The notes under the pieces were generated by a model. That model was not told where the DNA came from. It did no database searches and saw only the letters and a list, made by a program, of their open reading frames with translations. From Stenotrophomonas sp. ISL-67 (GTDB lineage: Bacteria > Pseudomonadota > Gammaproteobacteria > Xanthomonadales > Xanthomonadaceae), in the NCBI RefSeq assembly GCF_018612915.1, contig NZ_JAGGRL010000001.1, positions 414,287-478,286 of the forward strand: 64,000 bases of DNA, in the 5' to 3' direction. Of this stretch, positions 55,963-64,000 are shown in pieces; position 1 is the stretch's first letter, and the number at the start of each line of letters is the position of its first letter. The position numbers were made by a program, and so were the translations under genes.

Positions 55963-58206
55963 TCATTCCACCGCCAGTGCATCCACCTTCTGCCACCCAC
56001 GCGGCAACAGGTGCCCACGGCTGGCGCGGCTGCCGAGGTAGGCCTCCAGGTCCTTGTACGACAGGTTCATGGTGCGCTGCCCGCTGCGCACCAGCAGGGT
56101 GTTGCCCGGGCCCACCGCCACCACCGCGACCACGCGCTCGGTGGCCAGCTTGGCCTTGGGGATCTCGATGATCTTGTTGCCCTTGCCCTTGTCCAGTTCC
56201 GGCAGGTCGCTGGCCGGGATGGCCAGCAGGTTGCCCGAGCTGGTCACCGCCACGATGCGGTCGGTGTCCGGGTTGGCCACCACGGCCGGGGTCAGCACCT
56301 TCGAACCGGAGGTCAGGTTGAGCATCGCCTTGCCGGCCTTGTTGCGCCCGGTCAGGTTCTCGAAGCGGGTCACGAAGCCATAGCCGTGCGTGGACGCCAG
56401 CACGAAGCGGGTGGCGTTCTCGCCGCTGGCCAGGGTCATGAAGGCACTGCCCGGGGCTGGCGAGAAGCGGCCGGTGAGCGGCTCGCCGTTGCCACGTGCC
56501 GAGGGCAGGGTATGCACCAGCGTGGAGTAGGCGCGGCCTTCGCTGTCCAGGAACGCCACCTGCTGCGTGCTGCGTGCACGCACCGCGCCCAGCAGTGCAT
56601 CGCCGTCGCGGTAGGACAGGGTGGACGGGTCCATGTCGTGGCCCTTGGCCGCACGGATCCAGCCCTTCTCGGACAGCACCACGGTCATCGGCTCGCTCGG
56701 CACCAGTTCGGCCTCGTCGATCGCCTGGGCCGCACCACGCTGCACCAGCGGCGAACGGCGCGCATCGCCGAACTTCTTCGCGTCGGCCACCAGCTCGTCG
56801 CGGATCAGCTTGCGCAGCTTGGCCTTGCTGTCCAGGATCGACTGGATCTTGTCGCGCTCTTTGGCCAGCTCGTCCTGCTCGCCGCGGATCTTCATTTCTT
56901 CCAGGCGGGCCAGCTGCTTGAGCTTGGTTTCCAGGATGTATTCGGCCTGGTCGTCGCTCAGGTCGAAGCGCGCGATCAGCGCCCGCTTGGGCTCGTCCTC
57001 GGTGCGGATGATGTGGATCACTTCATCCAGGTTGAGGAAGGCCACCAGCAGGCCTTCCAACAGGTGCAGGCGGCGCTCGACCTTTTCCAGGCGGTGGGTG
57101 AGGCGGCGGGTCACGGTGGTGCCGCGGAACTGCAGCCACTCGCTGAGCAGCGCCTTCAGGTTCTTCACCTGCGGACGCCCGTCCAGCCCGATGACGTTCA
57201 TGTTGACCCGGTAGCTGCGCTCCAGGTCGGTGGTCGCGAACAGGTGGCCCATCAGCTGTTCGGCGTCGACGCGGTTCGAGCGCGGTATCAGCACCACCCG
57301 CACCGGGTTGGCGTGGTCGGATTCGTCGCGGATGTCTTCCAGCCACGGCAGCTTCTTGGCGCGCATCTGCGCGGCGATCTGCTCGATCACCTTCGACGGC
57401 GACACCTGGTACGGCAACGCGTTGATCACGATGTTGGTGCCTTCCTTGAGGAAGGTCGAGCGCGCGCGAACGCTGCCGTAGCCGGTTTCGTACATGGTGC
57501 GCAGGTCGGCGGCCGGGGTGATGATCTCGGCCGCGCTCGGGTAATCCGGGCCCTTCACGTGCTCGAGCAGGTCGCCGATGCTGGCCTCGGGATCATCCAG
57601 CAGGTGCAGCAGCGCGCTGACGATCTCGTTGAGGTTGTGCGGCGGCACGTCGGTGGCCATGCCCACGGCGATGCCGGTGGTGCCGTTGAGCAGCAGGTGT
57701 GGCAGGCGCGCCGGCATCCAGGTCGGCTCTTCCAGGGTGCCGTCGAAGTTCGGGGTCCAGTCGGTTGTGCCCTGGTTGATTTCGCCCAGCAGCACTTCGG
57801 CGATCGGGGTCAGCTTGGATTCGGTGTAGCGCATCGCTGCGAACGACTTGGGATCATCGGTGGAACCGAAGTTGCCCTGGCCTTCGATCAGCGGGTAGCG
57901 GTACGAGAACGGCTGGGCCATCAGCACCAACGCTTCGTAACAGGCGCTGTCGCCATGCGGATGGTATTTGCCGATGACGTCGCCGACGGTGCGCGCGGAC
58001 TTCTTCGGCTTGGAGGCGGCGTTCAGGCCCAGTTCGCTCATCGCATAGATGATGCGGCGCTGCACCGGCTTGAGACCGTCGCCGATGAACGGCAGCGCAC
58101 GGTCCAGGACCACGTACATCGAATAGTCCAGATACGCCCGTTCGGCGTATTCACGCAGGGGCAGCTGTTCAAAGCCGTGGAAAACGGGGCGGGCTAGATC
58201 GGTCAT
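55963..58206 (-). CDS. parC: DNA topoisomerase IV subunit A
   Basis: 747 residues. The catalytic Tyr is in [10 protein letters not shown] (Y127); the quinolone-resistance region is [11 protein letters not shown], with Ser87 and Glu91 (E. coli S80 and E84) wild-type. The C-terminal beta-pinwheel follows from about residue 500. With ParE it decatenates daughter chromosomes. A likely promoter is TTGGCA, 16 bp, GATAAT on the minus strand at 58264-58291. Confidence 0.97.
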   Translation of the reverse strand: MTDLARPVFHGFEQLPLREYAERAYLDYSMYVVLDRALPFIGDGLKPVQRRIIYAMSELGLNAASKPKKSARTVGDVIGKYHPHGDSACYEALVLMAQPFSYRYPLIEGQGNFGSTDDPKSFAAMRYTESKLTPIAEVLLGEINQGTTDWTPNFDGTLEEPTWMPARLPHLLLNGTTGIAVGMATDVPPHNLNEIVSALLHLLDDPEASIGDLLEHVKGPDYPSAAEIITPAADLRTMYETGYGSVRARSTFLKEGTNIVINALPYQVSPSKVIEQIAAQMRAKKLPWLEDIRDESDHANPVRVVLIPRSNRVDAEQLMGHLFATTDLERSYRVNMNVIGLDGRPQVKNLKALLSEWLQFRGTTVTRRLTHRLEKVERRLHLLEGLLVAFLNLDEVIHIIRTEDEPKRALIARFDLSDDQAEYILETKLKQLARLEEMKIRGEQDELAKERDKIQSILDSKAKLRKLIRDELVADAKKFGDARRSPLVQRGAAQAIDEAELVPSEPMTVVLSEKGWIRAAKGHDMDPSTLSYRDGDALLGAVRARSTQQVAFLDSEGRAYSTLVHTLPSARGNGEPLTGRFSPAPGSAFMTLASGENATRFVLASTHGYGFVTRFENLTGRNKAGKAMLNLTSGSKVLTPAVVANPDTDRIVAVTSSGNLLAIPASDLPELDKGKGNKIIEIPKAKLATERVVAVVAVGPGNTLLVRSGQRTMNLSYKDLEAYLGSRASRGHLLPRGWQKVDALAVE

Positions 58207-58263
58207 GCGGGATTGTTACCTGTGGCAAGGGACGGCGACGGCTCTCGCCCTCGCAGGCGGTCG

Positions 58264-58291
58264 ATTATCCGGATGCGGCGGGGGATGCCAA
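58264..58291 (-). promoter_or_regulatory. parC promoter
   Basis: On the minus strand TTGGCA (rc 58286-58291), 16 bp, GATAAT (rc 58264-58269), about 58 nt before the parC start. Confidence 0.6.
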
Positions 58292-58359
58292 GCCATGTGA
58301 AGAATTGGGTGCCCGCGGGGCAGCGTTCTGAATGGGGCAACACTGTATTTGCTTCCAGA

Positions 58360-58388
58360 TTGAATATTTCCATTGAGAAATATATTTT
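58360..58388 (+). promoter_or_regulatory. emr operon promoter with MarR-type operator
   Basis: The AT-rich palindrome ATATTTC-cattga-GAAATAT (58364-58383) overlaps a plausible promoter, TTGAAT (58360-58365), 17 bp, TATTTT (58383-58388). A repressor bound there would block RNA polymerase. It is the natural candidate site for EmrR, 27 bp before emrR. Confidence 0.6.
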
Positions 58389-58409
58389 CCGGAAGTAAAG
58401 TGCGTCCCC

Positions 58410-58856
58410 ATGATCTGCCCCGACCCCACCACGCCTCCCAGCCTTGGGCTGTTGCTGCGCCAGGTCCGCGATGGCCTGATGCGTCAGCTGGACGTGTCCA
58501 TGGCCGAGGAAAACCTCGATATCGGCTTCACCCACTACCTGGGCCTGAAGGTGCTGTCGTTCCGCGCGCCGTGCACCGCCAATGAACTGGCCCAGGCGCT
58601 GGACCAGGTGCCCAGCGCGGTGACCCGGCTGCTGGACAAGCTGGAGGCGCTGGGCTGTGTGCGCCGTGAGCCGCACGCGCAGGACCGGCGGGCGTTGCAG
58701 ATCGTATTGACCGACCAGGGCCGCCAGCTGTGGGCTCGGTTGAAGCAGCGGGGCGATGCGGTGATGGACGACGCCATGCGCGACCTGTCCGCCGACGAGC
58801 GCGCCCTGCTGCTTTCCCTGTTGACCCGTGTTCGCGACTCCCTGACGACGCCATGA
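58410..58856 (+). CDS. emrR: MarR family repressor of the emr efflux operon
   Basis: A 148-residue MarR-type regulator. The winged helix spans about residues 45-105 (ELAQALDQVPSAVTRLLDKLEALGCVRRE..DRRALQIVLTDQG). It matches EmrRsm, the repressor of the S. maltophilia emrCAB operon, by position and family. Its stop overlaps the emrC ATG (ATGA), so repressor and pump share one mRNA and autoregulation is expected. Inducers are probably small aromatic or uncoupler-like compounds that the pump exports. Confidence 0.88.
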   Translation: MICPDPTTPPSLGLLLRQVRDGLMRQLDVSMAEENLDIGFTHYLGLKVLSFRAPCTANELAQALDQVPSAVTRLLDKLEALGCVRREPHAQDRRALQIVLTDQGRQLWARLKQRGDAVMDDAMRDLSADERALLLSLLTRVRDSLTTP

Positions 58857-60346
58857 CTTCCCAAACTGATCGCACCTCACTGCTGCGCCCGCTGCGGCCG
58901 GCGCTGCTGTCCGTCCTTGCGCTGGCGCTGGCCGCCTGTGCCAGCACCGGTGGCCTGCAACCGCACGGCCAGCTGCTCGACGCCGACAGCCTGCAGGCCC
59001 AACGCACCCTGGCCGGCCACGCGCTGAGCCCTTCGGCATTCCCGGCCACCGACTGGTGGCGGGCGCTGAACGATCCACAACTGGACGCGCTGATTGCCGA
59101 AGGCCTGCAGCGCAATCCGGGCCTGGACGCAGCCGATGCGCGCCTGCGCCAGGCGCGTGCCCAGATCGGCACCGCACGCGCCGACCGCCTGCCCAGCGTG
59201 TCCGCTTCCGGCGGCTACACGGGCGTGCGCCTGCCCGAATCGATGGTCGGTGACGAGCTCGGCGGCAGTTACGCCGGTAGCGGCCAGGCCTACCTGAGCG
59301 TCAGCTACGGCGTGGACCTGTGGGGCGGCAAGCGCGCTTCGTGGGAAGCGGCAGTGGATAGCGGCCATGCCGCCGAGGTCGACGCACAGGCCGCGCGCCT
59401 GAACCTGTCGGCCGGCATCGCAGAAGCGTACGCGCAGCTTGGCTACGCCTGGCAGCTGCACGACGTGGCCAGTGAAGAGCTGGAGCGGTCGCAGAAGACC
59501 CTGGCCCTGACCCGCCAGCGCCGTGCGGCGGGCATCGACAGCGACCTGCAGACGCGCCAGGCCGAAGCCCGCATCCCGGCCGCGCAGCAGCAGTTGCAGG
59601 CCGCGCAGCAGCAGATCGACGAAGCGCGCACCGCGCTGGCCGCGCTGGTCGGGCAGGGCCCGGACCGGGGCCTGCAGATCGAGCGACCGCAGGTGCTCAA
59701 TCCGCTGGCGCTGCAGCTGCCGGGCGTGCTGCCCAGCGAGCTGCTGGGCCGTCGCCCGGATATCGTGGCGGCGCGCTGGCGCGTGGAAGCGGCCGGCCGC
59801 GAGATCGACGCCGCCAAGGCGAAGTTCTACCCCAGCCTCAACCTCACCGCGCTTGGCGGGGTGGTGGCCAGCGAAGTGGACCAGTTGCTCAAGAGCGGCT
59901 CGACCTTCGCCTTCATCGGCCCGGCGCTGAGCCTGCCGATCTTCGACGGTGGCCGCCTGCGCGCCAACCTGGACAAGACCGACGCCCAGTACGACCTGGC
60001 CGTGGCGAACTACAACCAGTCGGTGGTCGATGCGCTGCACGAGGTGGCCGACCAGGTCACAGCGGTGCGCTCGCTGGCCGACCAGGCTGCTTCGCAGGCG
60101 CAGGCCGTCAGCACCGCGCGTGCCGCCCACGACCTGGCGCAGCAGCGCTACAAGGCCGGCATCGGCAGCTACCTGGACGTGCTCAGCGTGGAAGCGCAGT
60201 TGCTGCAGTCGCAGCAGCAGCTGGCGTCGCTGCAGTCGCGGCAGATCCTTGTTTCGGTGCGACTGAGCCAGGCACTCGGCGGCGGGTTCACCCCGTCCGG
60301 CGACACCGCCACGCTCGCCACCGCCCCCGAATCCACGCATTCCTGA
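58853..60346 (+). CDS. emrC: Outer-membrane channel of the EmrCAB pump
   Basis: 497 residues, TolC/OprM (NodT) family lipoprotein: LALALAAC lipobox (Cys about 29), and two homologous halves with long helices such as NPGLDAADARLRQARAQIGTARA and the LPIFDGGRLRANL block. It forms the trimeric outer-membrane duct. E. coli EmrAB uses separate TolC; S. maltophilia carries its own OMP gene in the operon, as here. It overlaps emrR by 4 nt. Confidence 0.9.
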   Translation: MTSQTDRTSLLRPLRPALLSVLALALAACASTGGLQPHGQLLDADSLQAQRTLAGHALSPSAFPATDWWRALNDPQLDALIAEGLQRNPGLDAADARLRQARAQIGTARADRLPSVSASGGYTGVRLPESMVGDELGGSYAGSGQAYLSVSYGVDLWGGKRASWEAAVDSGHAAEVDAQAARLNLSAGIAEAYAQLGYAWQLHDVASEELERSQKTLALTRQRRAAGIDSDLQTRQAEARIPAAQQQLQAAQQQIDEARTALAALVGQGPDRGLQIERPQVLNPLALQLPGVLPSELLGRRPDIVAARWRVEAAGREIDAAKAKFYPSLNLTALGGVVASEVDQLLKSGSTFAFIGPALSLPIFDGGRLRANLDKTDAQYDLAVANYNQSVVDALHEVADQVTAVRSLADQAASQAQAVSTARAAHDLAQQRYKAGIGSYLDVLSVEAQLLQSQQQLASLQSRQILVSVRLSQALGGGFTPSGDTATLATAPESTHS

Positions 60347-60356
60347 GACAACTTCC

Positions 60357-61538
60357 ATGAGCCAGACTTCCGCTCCCGCTGCCGCCCCGGCAGCTCCTTC
60401 CCGTCGTGGCAAGCTGCTGCGTGGCCTGCTGGCCATCGTGGTGCTGCTGATCGCTGCCGCAGCGCTGTGGTACTTCATGTTCGGCCGCTGGTTCGAAGAA
60501 ACCGACGACGCATACGTGCAGGGCAACCAGGTACAGATCACCCCGTTGATCACCGGTACCGTGGTGGCGATCAACGCCGATGACGGCATGCGCGTCGAGC
60601 GCGGCCAGCTGCTGGTGCAGCTGGATCCGGCCGACACCGAAGTGGCACTGCAGCAGGCCCGCGCCAACCTGGCCAGGACCGTGCGCCAGACCCGTGGTCT
60701 GTATCGCAGTGTGGAAGGTGCGCAGGCGGAATTGAACGCGCGCCAGGTCACCCTCAACCGCGTCCGCGAAGACTTCGCCCGTCGCAAGGGGTTGGCCTCC
60801 ACCGGTGCGATCTCCGACGAAGAGCTGGCCCATGCCCGCACCGAACTGGCGGCGGCCGAAGCGGCCGTGGCCGGGTCGCGCGAAACCTTCGAGCGCAGCA
60901 ATGCGCTGGTCGACGACACCGTGATTGCCACCCAGCCGGACGTTGAAGCCGCGGCCGCGCAGCTGCGCCAGGCCTACCTCAACAACGCCCGCGCCGGTAT
61001 CGTCGCGCCGGTCACCGGTTACGTCGCCCGTCGCTCGGTGCAGGTGGGCCAGCGCGTGCAGCCGGGTACCGCGCTGATGGCGGTGGTGCCGACCGAACAG
61101 ATGTGGGTGGAAGCCAACTTCAAGGAAACCCAGCTGCGCCACATGCGCCTGGGCCAGGAAGTGGAGCTGCGCTCGGACCTGTACGGCGGTGACGTGAAGT
61201 ACAAGGGCCGCATCGACAGCCTGGGCCTGGGCACCGGCTCGGCGTTCTCGCTGCTGCCGGCGCAGAACGCCAGCGGCAACTGGATCAAGATCGTGCAGCG
61301 CGTTCCGGTGCGCATCGCCATCGATGCCAGGCAGCTGGCCGACAACCCGCTGCGCATCGGCCTGTCGATGAAGGCCGAAGTGAGCCTGCGCGACCAGAAG
61401 GGCACCGTGCTGCCGACCACCCCGGCCCAGGGCCAGGTGTTCGACACCGACGTGTATGCCAAGCAGCTGCACAGCGCTGACGATGTGATCCACGAGATCA
61501 TCCAGAGCAACCTGCCGCGCCAGACCAAGGCGAGCTGA
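60357..61538 (+). CDS. emrA: Periplasmic adaptor of the EmrCAB pump
   Basis: A 393-residue HlyD/membrane-fusion protein. One N-terminal membrane helix (LLRGLLAIVVLLIAAAALWYFMF) is followed by the biotinyl-lipoyl segment DDAYVQGNQVQITPLITGTV, a coiled-coil hairpin and the second lipoyl half GYVARRSVQVGQRVQPGTAL. It links EmrB to EmrC. It begins 10 nt after emrC. Confidence 0.92.
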   Translation: MSQTSAPAAAPAAPSRRGKLLRGLLAIVVLLIAAAALWYFMFGRWFEETDDAYVQGNQVQITPLITGTVVAINADDGMRVERGQLLVQLDPADTEVALQQARANLARTVRQTRGLYRSVEGAQAELNARQVTLNRVREDFARRKGLASTGAISDEELAHARTELAAAEAAVAGSRETFERSNALVDDTVIATQPDVEAAAAQLRQAYLNNARAGIVAPVTGYVARRSVQVGQRVQPGTALMAVVPTEQMWVEANFKETQLRHMRLGQEVELRSDLYGGDVKYKGRIDSLGLGTGSAFSLLPAQNASGNWIKIVQRVPVRIAIDARQLADNPLRIGLSMKAEVSLRDQKGTVLPTTPAQGQVFDTDVYAKQLHSADDVIHEIIQSNLPRQTKAS

Positions 61539-61545
61539 GGTATCC

Positions 61546-63132
61546 ATGTCCGCACAAGCTCCCGCCGCGCCCGGCCTGCCGGGCTCGCCGTCGGCGCCAG
61601 GTGCGACCGGCGCGTTCCGGCCGGCCAACGTGGCGCTGTGTACGGCAGGCCTGGCCATGGCCTCGTTCATGCAGGTGCTCGACACCACCATCGCCAACGT
61701 GTCGCTGCCGACCATCGCCGGCAACCTGGGCGCCAGTTCGCAGCAGGCGACCTGGGTCATCACCTCGTTCGCGGTCAGTACCGCCATCGCGCTGCCGCTG
61801 ACCGGCTGGCTGAGCCGTCGTTTCGGTGAAACCAAGCTGTTCATCTGGGCGACGCTGTCGTTCGTGATCGCCTCGCTGCTGTGCGGCCTGGCACAGAGCA
61901 TGGGCATGCTGGTGGTGTCGCGCGCGCTGCAGGGTTTCGTGGCCGGGCCGATGTACCCGATCACGCAGTCGCTGCTGGTCTCGATCTACCCCCGCGAGAA
62001 ACGCGGGCAGGCGCTGGCGCTGCTGGCGATGATCACGGTGGTGGCACCGATCTGCGGCCCGATCCTGGGCGGCTGGATCACCGACAACTACAGCTGGGAA
62101 TGGATCTTCCTGATCAACGTGCCGCTGGGCATCTTCGCGGCGCTGGTGGTGGGCAACCAGTTGAAGGGGCGCCCAGAGCATATTGAAAAACCGAAAATGG
62201 ATTACGTGGGCCTGATCACGCTGGTCATCGGCGTGGGTGCGCTGCAGCTGGTGCTCGACCTGGGCAACGACGAAGACTGGTTCAGTTCGCCGATGATCGT
62301 GATGCTGGCCTGCATTTCGGTGGTGGCGCTGGCGGTGTTCCTGATCTGGGAGCTGACCGACAAGGATCCGATCGTGGACCTGCGGCTGTTCCGCCACCGC
62401 AACTTCCGCGCCGGCACGCTGGCGATGGTGGTGGCGTATGCCGCGTTCTTCAGCGTTTCGCTGTTGATCCCGCAGTGGCTGCAGCGCGACATGGGCTACA
62501 CGGCGATCTGGGCGGGCCTGGCAACGGCGCCGATCGGCATCCTGCCGGTGATCATGACGCCGTTCGTAGGCAAGTACGCATCCCGGTTCGACATGCGCTG
62601 GATCGCGTCGTTCGCGTTCGTGTTCCTGTCCTTCACCAGTTTCCTGCGTTCGGGCTTCAACCTGCAGGTGGACTTCGCGCATGTGGCGGGGGTGCAGCTG
62701 ATCATGGGTATTGGTGTTGCGCTGTTCTTCATGCCGGTGCTGCAGATCCTGCTTTCCGACCTGGACGGCCGCGAGATCGCGGCGGGCTCGGGCCTGGCCA
62801 CCTTCCTGCGCACGCTGGGCGGCAGTTTCGCGGCGTCGCTGACGACGTGGCTGTGGGCGCGGCGGACGCAGGAGCACCATGCGCACCTCACCGAAAGCAT
62901 TTCCGGCTACACGCCGGGCATGCAGGAGAAGGTGGCAGCGATGGGGCAGGGCGACCTGCAGCACGGTGCAGCGGCGTTGAACAACATCATCAACCACCAG
63001 GCATCGCAGATGGGCTTCAACGACATCTTCTTCCTGCTGGGCTGGATCTTCCTGGCGATCATCGCCTTCCTGTGGCTGGCCAAGCCGCCGTTCGGCGCCG
63101 GCGCAGGCGCGGCCTCGGCCGGCGGGCACTGA
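61546..63132 (+). CDS. emrB: Inner-membrane MFS exporter of the EmrCAB pump
   Basis: A 528-residue DHA2-family (14-TM) proton-driven drug exporter. The motif-C-like LDTTIANVSLPTIAGNLG at the first helix, the WLSRRFGETKLF motif A and GPILGGWITDNYSWEWIFLINVP are typical. EmrCABsm exports hydrophobic compounds, uncouplers such as CCCP and nalidixic-acid-like drugs. GAGG lies 5 nt upstream of the ATG, and the operon ends in a terminator. Confidence 0.93.
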   Translation: MSAQAPAAPGLPGSPSAPGATGAFRPANVALCTAGLAMASFMQVLDTTIANVSLPTIAGNLGASSQQATWVITSFAVSTAIALPLTGWLSRRFGETKLFIWATLSFVIASLLCGLAQSMGMLVVSRALQGFVAGPMYPITQSLLVSIYPREKRGQALALLAMITVVAPICGPILGGWITDNYSWEWIFLINVPLGIFAALVVGNQLKGRPEHIEKPKMDYVGLITLVIGVGALQLVLDLGNDEDWFSSPMIVMLACISVVALAVFLIWELTDKDPIVDLRLFRHRNFRAGTLAMVVAYAAFFSVSLLIPQWLQRDMGYTAIWAGLATAPIGILPVIMTPFVGKYASRFDMRWIASFAFVFLSFTSFLRSGFNLQVDFAHVAGVQLIMGIGVALFFMPVLQILLSDLDGREIAAGSGLATFLRTLGGSFAASLTTWLWARRTQEHHAHLTESISGYTPGMQEKVAAMGQGDLQHGAAALNNIINHQASQMGFNDIFFLLGWIFLAIIAFLWLAKPPFGAGAGAASAGGH

Positions 63133-63146
63133 ACCTGGTGCTTTAC

Positions 63147-63173
63147 GAAAACCCGCCGAAAGGCGGGTTTTTT
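63147..63173 (+). terminator. emr operon terminator
   Basis: AAAACCCGCC-GAAA-GGCGGGTTTTTT: a GNRA-capped stem with T-run, 15 nt after emrB. Confidence 0.92.
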
Positions 63174-63253
63174 GCGTCTGACCGTGGTGCCGGGCTCTGC
63201 CCGGCTTCATGCATTCGAGCGAACAGCTTGTGGTCTGCGCGTGTCACTGGTTT

Positions 63254-63359
63254 GGGCCGACGGGTGCGGGTTTGCGGGACACGCCGTGAATCCGTCCTTG
63301 GACGCTTGTAGAAAATATCCATGTTTTCTACAGTCCCGCAAACCCACCCCCGCCGACCC
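63254..63359 (+). repeat. Composite cruciform repeat, copy 5
   Basis: Same layout as copy 4: arms GGGCCGACGGGTGCGGGTTT and AAACCCACCCCCGCCGACCC, block GGACACGCCGTGAATCCG, inner hairpin GTAGAAAATAT-CC-ATGTTTTCTAC. On its left a GCCGGGC..GCCCGGC palindrome and GCGAACAGC/TGGTCTGCG words belong to the longer unit (from about 63187); on its right CCGACAGTTGGCCGGCGGCC matches copy 2. Confidence 0.88.
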
Positions 63360-63557
63360 TCCGACAGTTGGCCGGCGGCCAAGGGAAACGCGGAATGCCG
63401 ACCAAAGGTCGGCATTCATAGGCGCCGCGCCGGTAGGGTTGGCTCCCAATCAACCGCCGTCAACGTATCAACGTTCGGTTACGCATGACCCAAATCGAGA
63501 CCAATTGACGGCCAACGGCCGTCCCTGCGTTTCCAATGGCAACGACACACCGTCAAA

Positions 63558-63737
63558 AGGTGGGTCGGGGTGTGTTTGTGGGGGTGTAGAAAACATGGAT
63601 GTTTTCTACAAGCCTCCATGGGTGAAGGCGCACTGCTTGCGAGGCACTGCCTCGCGTGCGACTGAACGCCCAGCCGCTGGCGGCTGGGCCGGGCCCCGGA
63701 GGGGGATTCACGGCGTCCCCCACGAACCCGCCCCGAC
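63558..63737 (-). repeat. Composite cruciform repeat, copy 6 (inverted, with an insert)
   Basis: Minus-strand copy with inner hairpin GTAGAAAACAT-GG-ATGTTTTCTAC (63586-63609) and block TTCACGGCGT near 63707. Between them, where other copies have ~25 bp, lie ~95 bp including two extra palindromes, GCGAGGCA-c-TGCCTCGC and GCCCAGCC-gctggc-GGCTGGGC. Outside, GGCTGTTCGCCCAAATGCATGAAGCCGGGC is the reverse complement of the left flank of copy 5. The 63133-63968 gap has no gene. Confidence 0.8.
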
Positions 63738-63785
63738 CCGCCTAAGCCAGAGATCGCATCAGCCACTGGCTGTTCGCCCAAATGC

Positions 63786-63857
63786 ATGAAGCCGGGCAAC
63801 GCCCGGCGCCAGGCGAACAATCGCAATCACGACAGCCACGCAGGGCGTGGCTCTACG
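63786..63857. repeat. GTAG-family palindromes near the tRNA
   Basis: GCCGGGC-aac-GCCCGGC (63790-63806) and, on the minus strand, GTAGAGCCACGCCCTGCGTGGCT (63834-63857). They are the end of composite copy 6 and one more GTAG unit. Confidence 0.7.
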
Positions 63858-63928
63858 TCGTTGTGTGCAATCGGACAGGTAATGATCCATCGCGCGGTTG
63901 CGGATTACCCACGCAAACCCCGGAAACG

Positions 63929-63952
63929 AAAAAACCCGCTTTCGCGGGTTTG
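63929..63952 (-). terminator. Intrinsic terminator after the tRNA
   Basis: AACCCGC-TTTC-GCGGGTT; the minus strand continues TTTTTTCG, as expected just downstream of a tRNA gene. Confidence 0.85.
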
Positions 63953-63968
63953 ATCATTTACTGAGTCA

Positions 63969-64000
63969 TGGTGCCCAGGAGAGGACTCGAACCTCCACGA
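63969..64000 (-). tRNA. 3' end of a tRNA, probably tRNA-Leu
   Basis: The minus strand reads a T-arm GGAGG-TTCGAGT-CCTCT, then the 3' acceptor strand CCTGGGC, a discriminator A and an encoded CCA. The acceptor CCTGGGC and the long variable-arm end (CGTGGAGG) fit bacterial tRNA-Leu. The anticodon is outside the window. Confidence 0.7.

Noticed and set aside
55198..58197. A 999-codon plus-strand frame over bfr and parC
   Set aside because: Shadow of bfr in one part and antisense of parC in the other; it crosses two terminators and the perfect hairpin.
63254..63968. A tRNA-associated genomic island or attachment site
   Set aside because: No integrase and no direct repeat of the tRNA end are visible in the window. 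The sequence is repeat-rich intergenic DNA, and the far side of the tRNA is not covered.

Overview
The window is GC-rich, densely coded chromosome of a gammaproteobacterium in the Xanthomonadaceae, most likely Stenotrophomonas. Three things point there. The lipid A/cell-envelope cluster has the xanthomonad order and content. An emrR-emrC-emrA-emrB tripartite efflux operon matches EmrCABsm of S. maltophilia. Dozens of short palindromic repeats begin with GTAG, the type described in S. maltophilia as SMAG. This is core chromosome: no phage, plasmid, CRISPR or transposase gene is visible.

Layout. 1-14.9 kb holds mixed metabolic and regulatory genes: DUF72, VOC, a serine hydrolase, an ABC exporter, a DUF885 lipoprotein, GFA, a LysR/EamA divergent pair, a periplasmic cyclophilin, padR plus a membrane sensor, phaZ, a methyltransferase and hemJ. 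15.1-32.7 kb is a long minus-strand run, pyrH-frr-uppS-cdsA-dxr-rseP-bamA, then lpxD-fabZ-lpxA-lpxB-rnhB, dnaE and accA. It couples isoprenoid carrier synthesis, phospholipid and lipid A synthesis and outer-membrane assembly to UMP kinase, ribosome recycling and replication. skp is missing between bamA and lpxD; repeats occupy its place. 32.8-35.2 kb holds an HDOD-GGDEF protein and an AIM24 protein, which split pyrH from tsf-rpsB. 37.8-47.3 kb is map-glnD-dapD, then two tandem paralogues of unknown family, then arsC-like and dapE. 47.4-51.1 kb is a pentapeptide-repeat protein, a SEL1 lipoprotein and asnB. 51.2-63.1 kb is a CPA2 antiporter, a penicillin-acylase homologue, a bacterioferritin, parC and the emr operon. 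The last 800 bp are repeats and the 3' end of a tRNA, probably tRNA-Leu.

Main discoveries. (1) asnB is preceded by a 32-codon reading frame with seven Asn in twelve residues and then a strong intrinsic terminator, the hallmark of a ribosome-mediated attenuator responding to Asn-tRNA. (2) The two tandem proteins between dapD and the arsC-like gene (555 and 546 aa) are clearly related to each other but to no family I recognise. (3) Six copies of a ~105-180 bp cruciform repeat keep their stems by compensatory substitution and sit mostly beside terminators; some are part of a longer composite unit that includes a GTAG repeat. (4) In at least four genes the TAG of a GTAG repeat is itself the stop codon. 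(5) A perfect 30-bp hairpin lies between the bfr and parC terminators. Smaller points are a bacterioferritin without the haem-ligand Met, a DapD with a histone-like Lys/Ala tail, and three start codons placed as if their mRNAs were leaderless.
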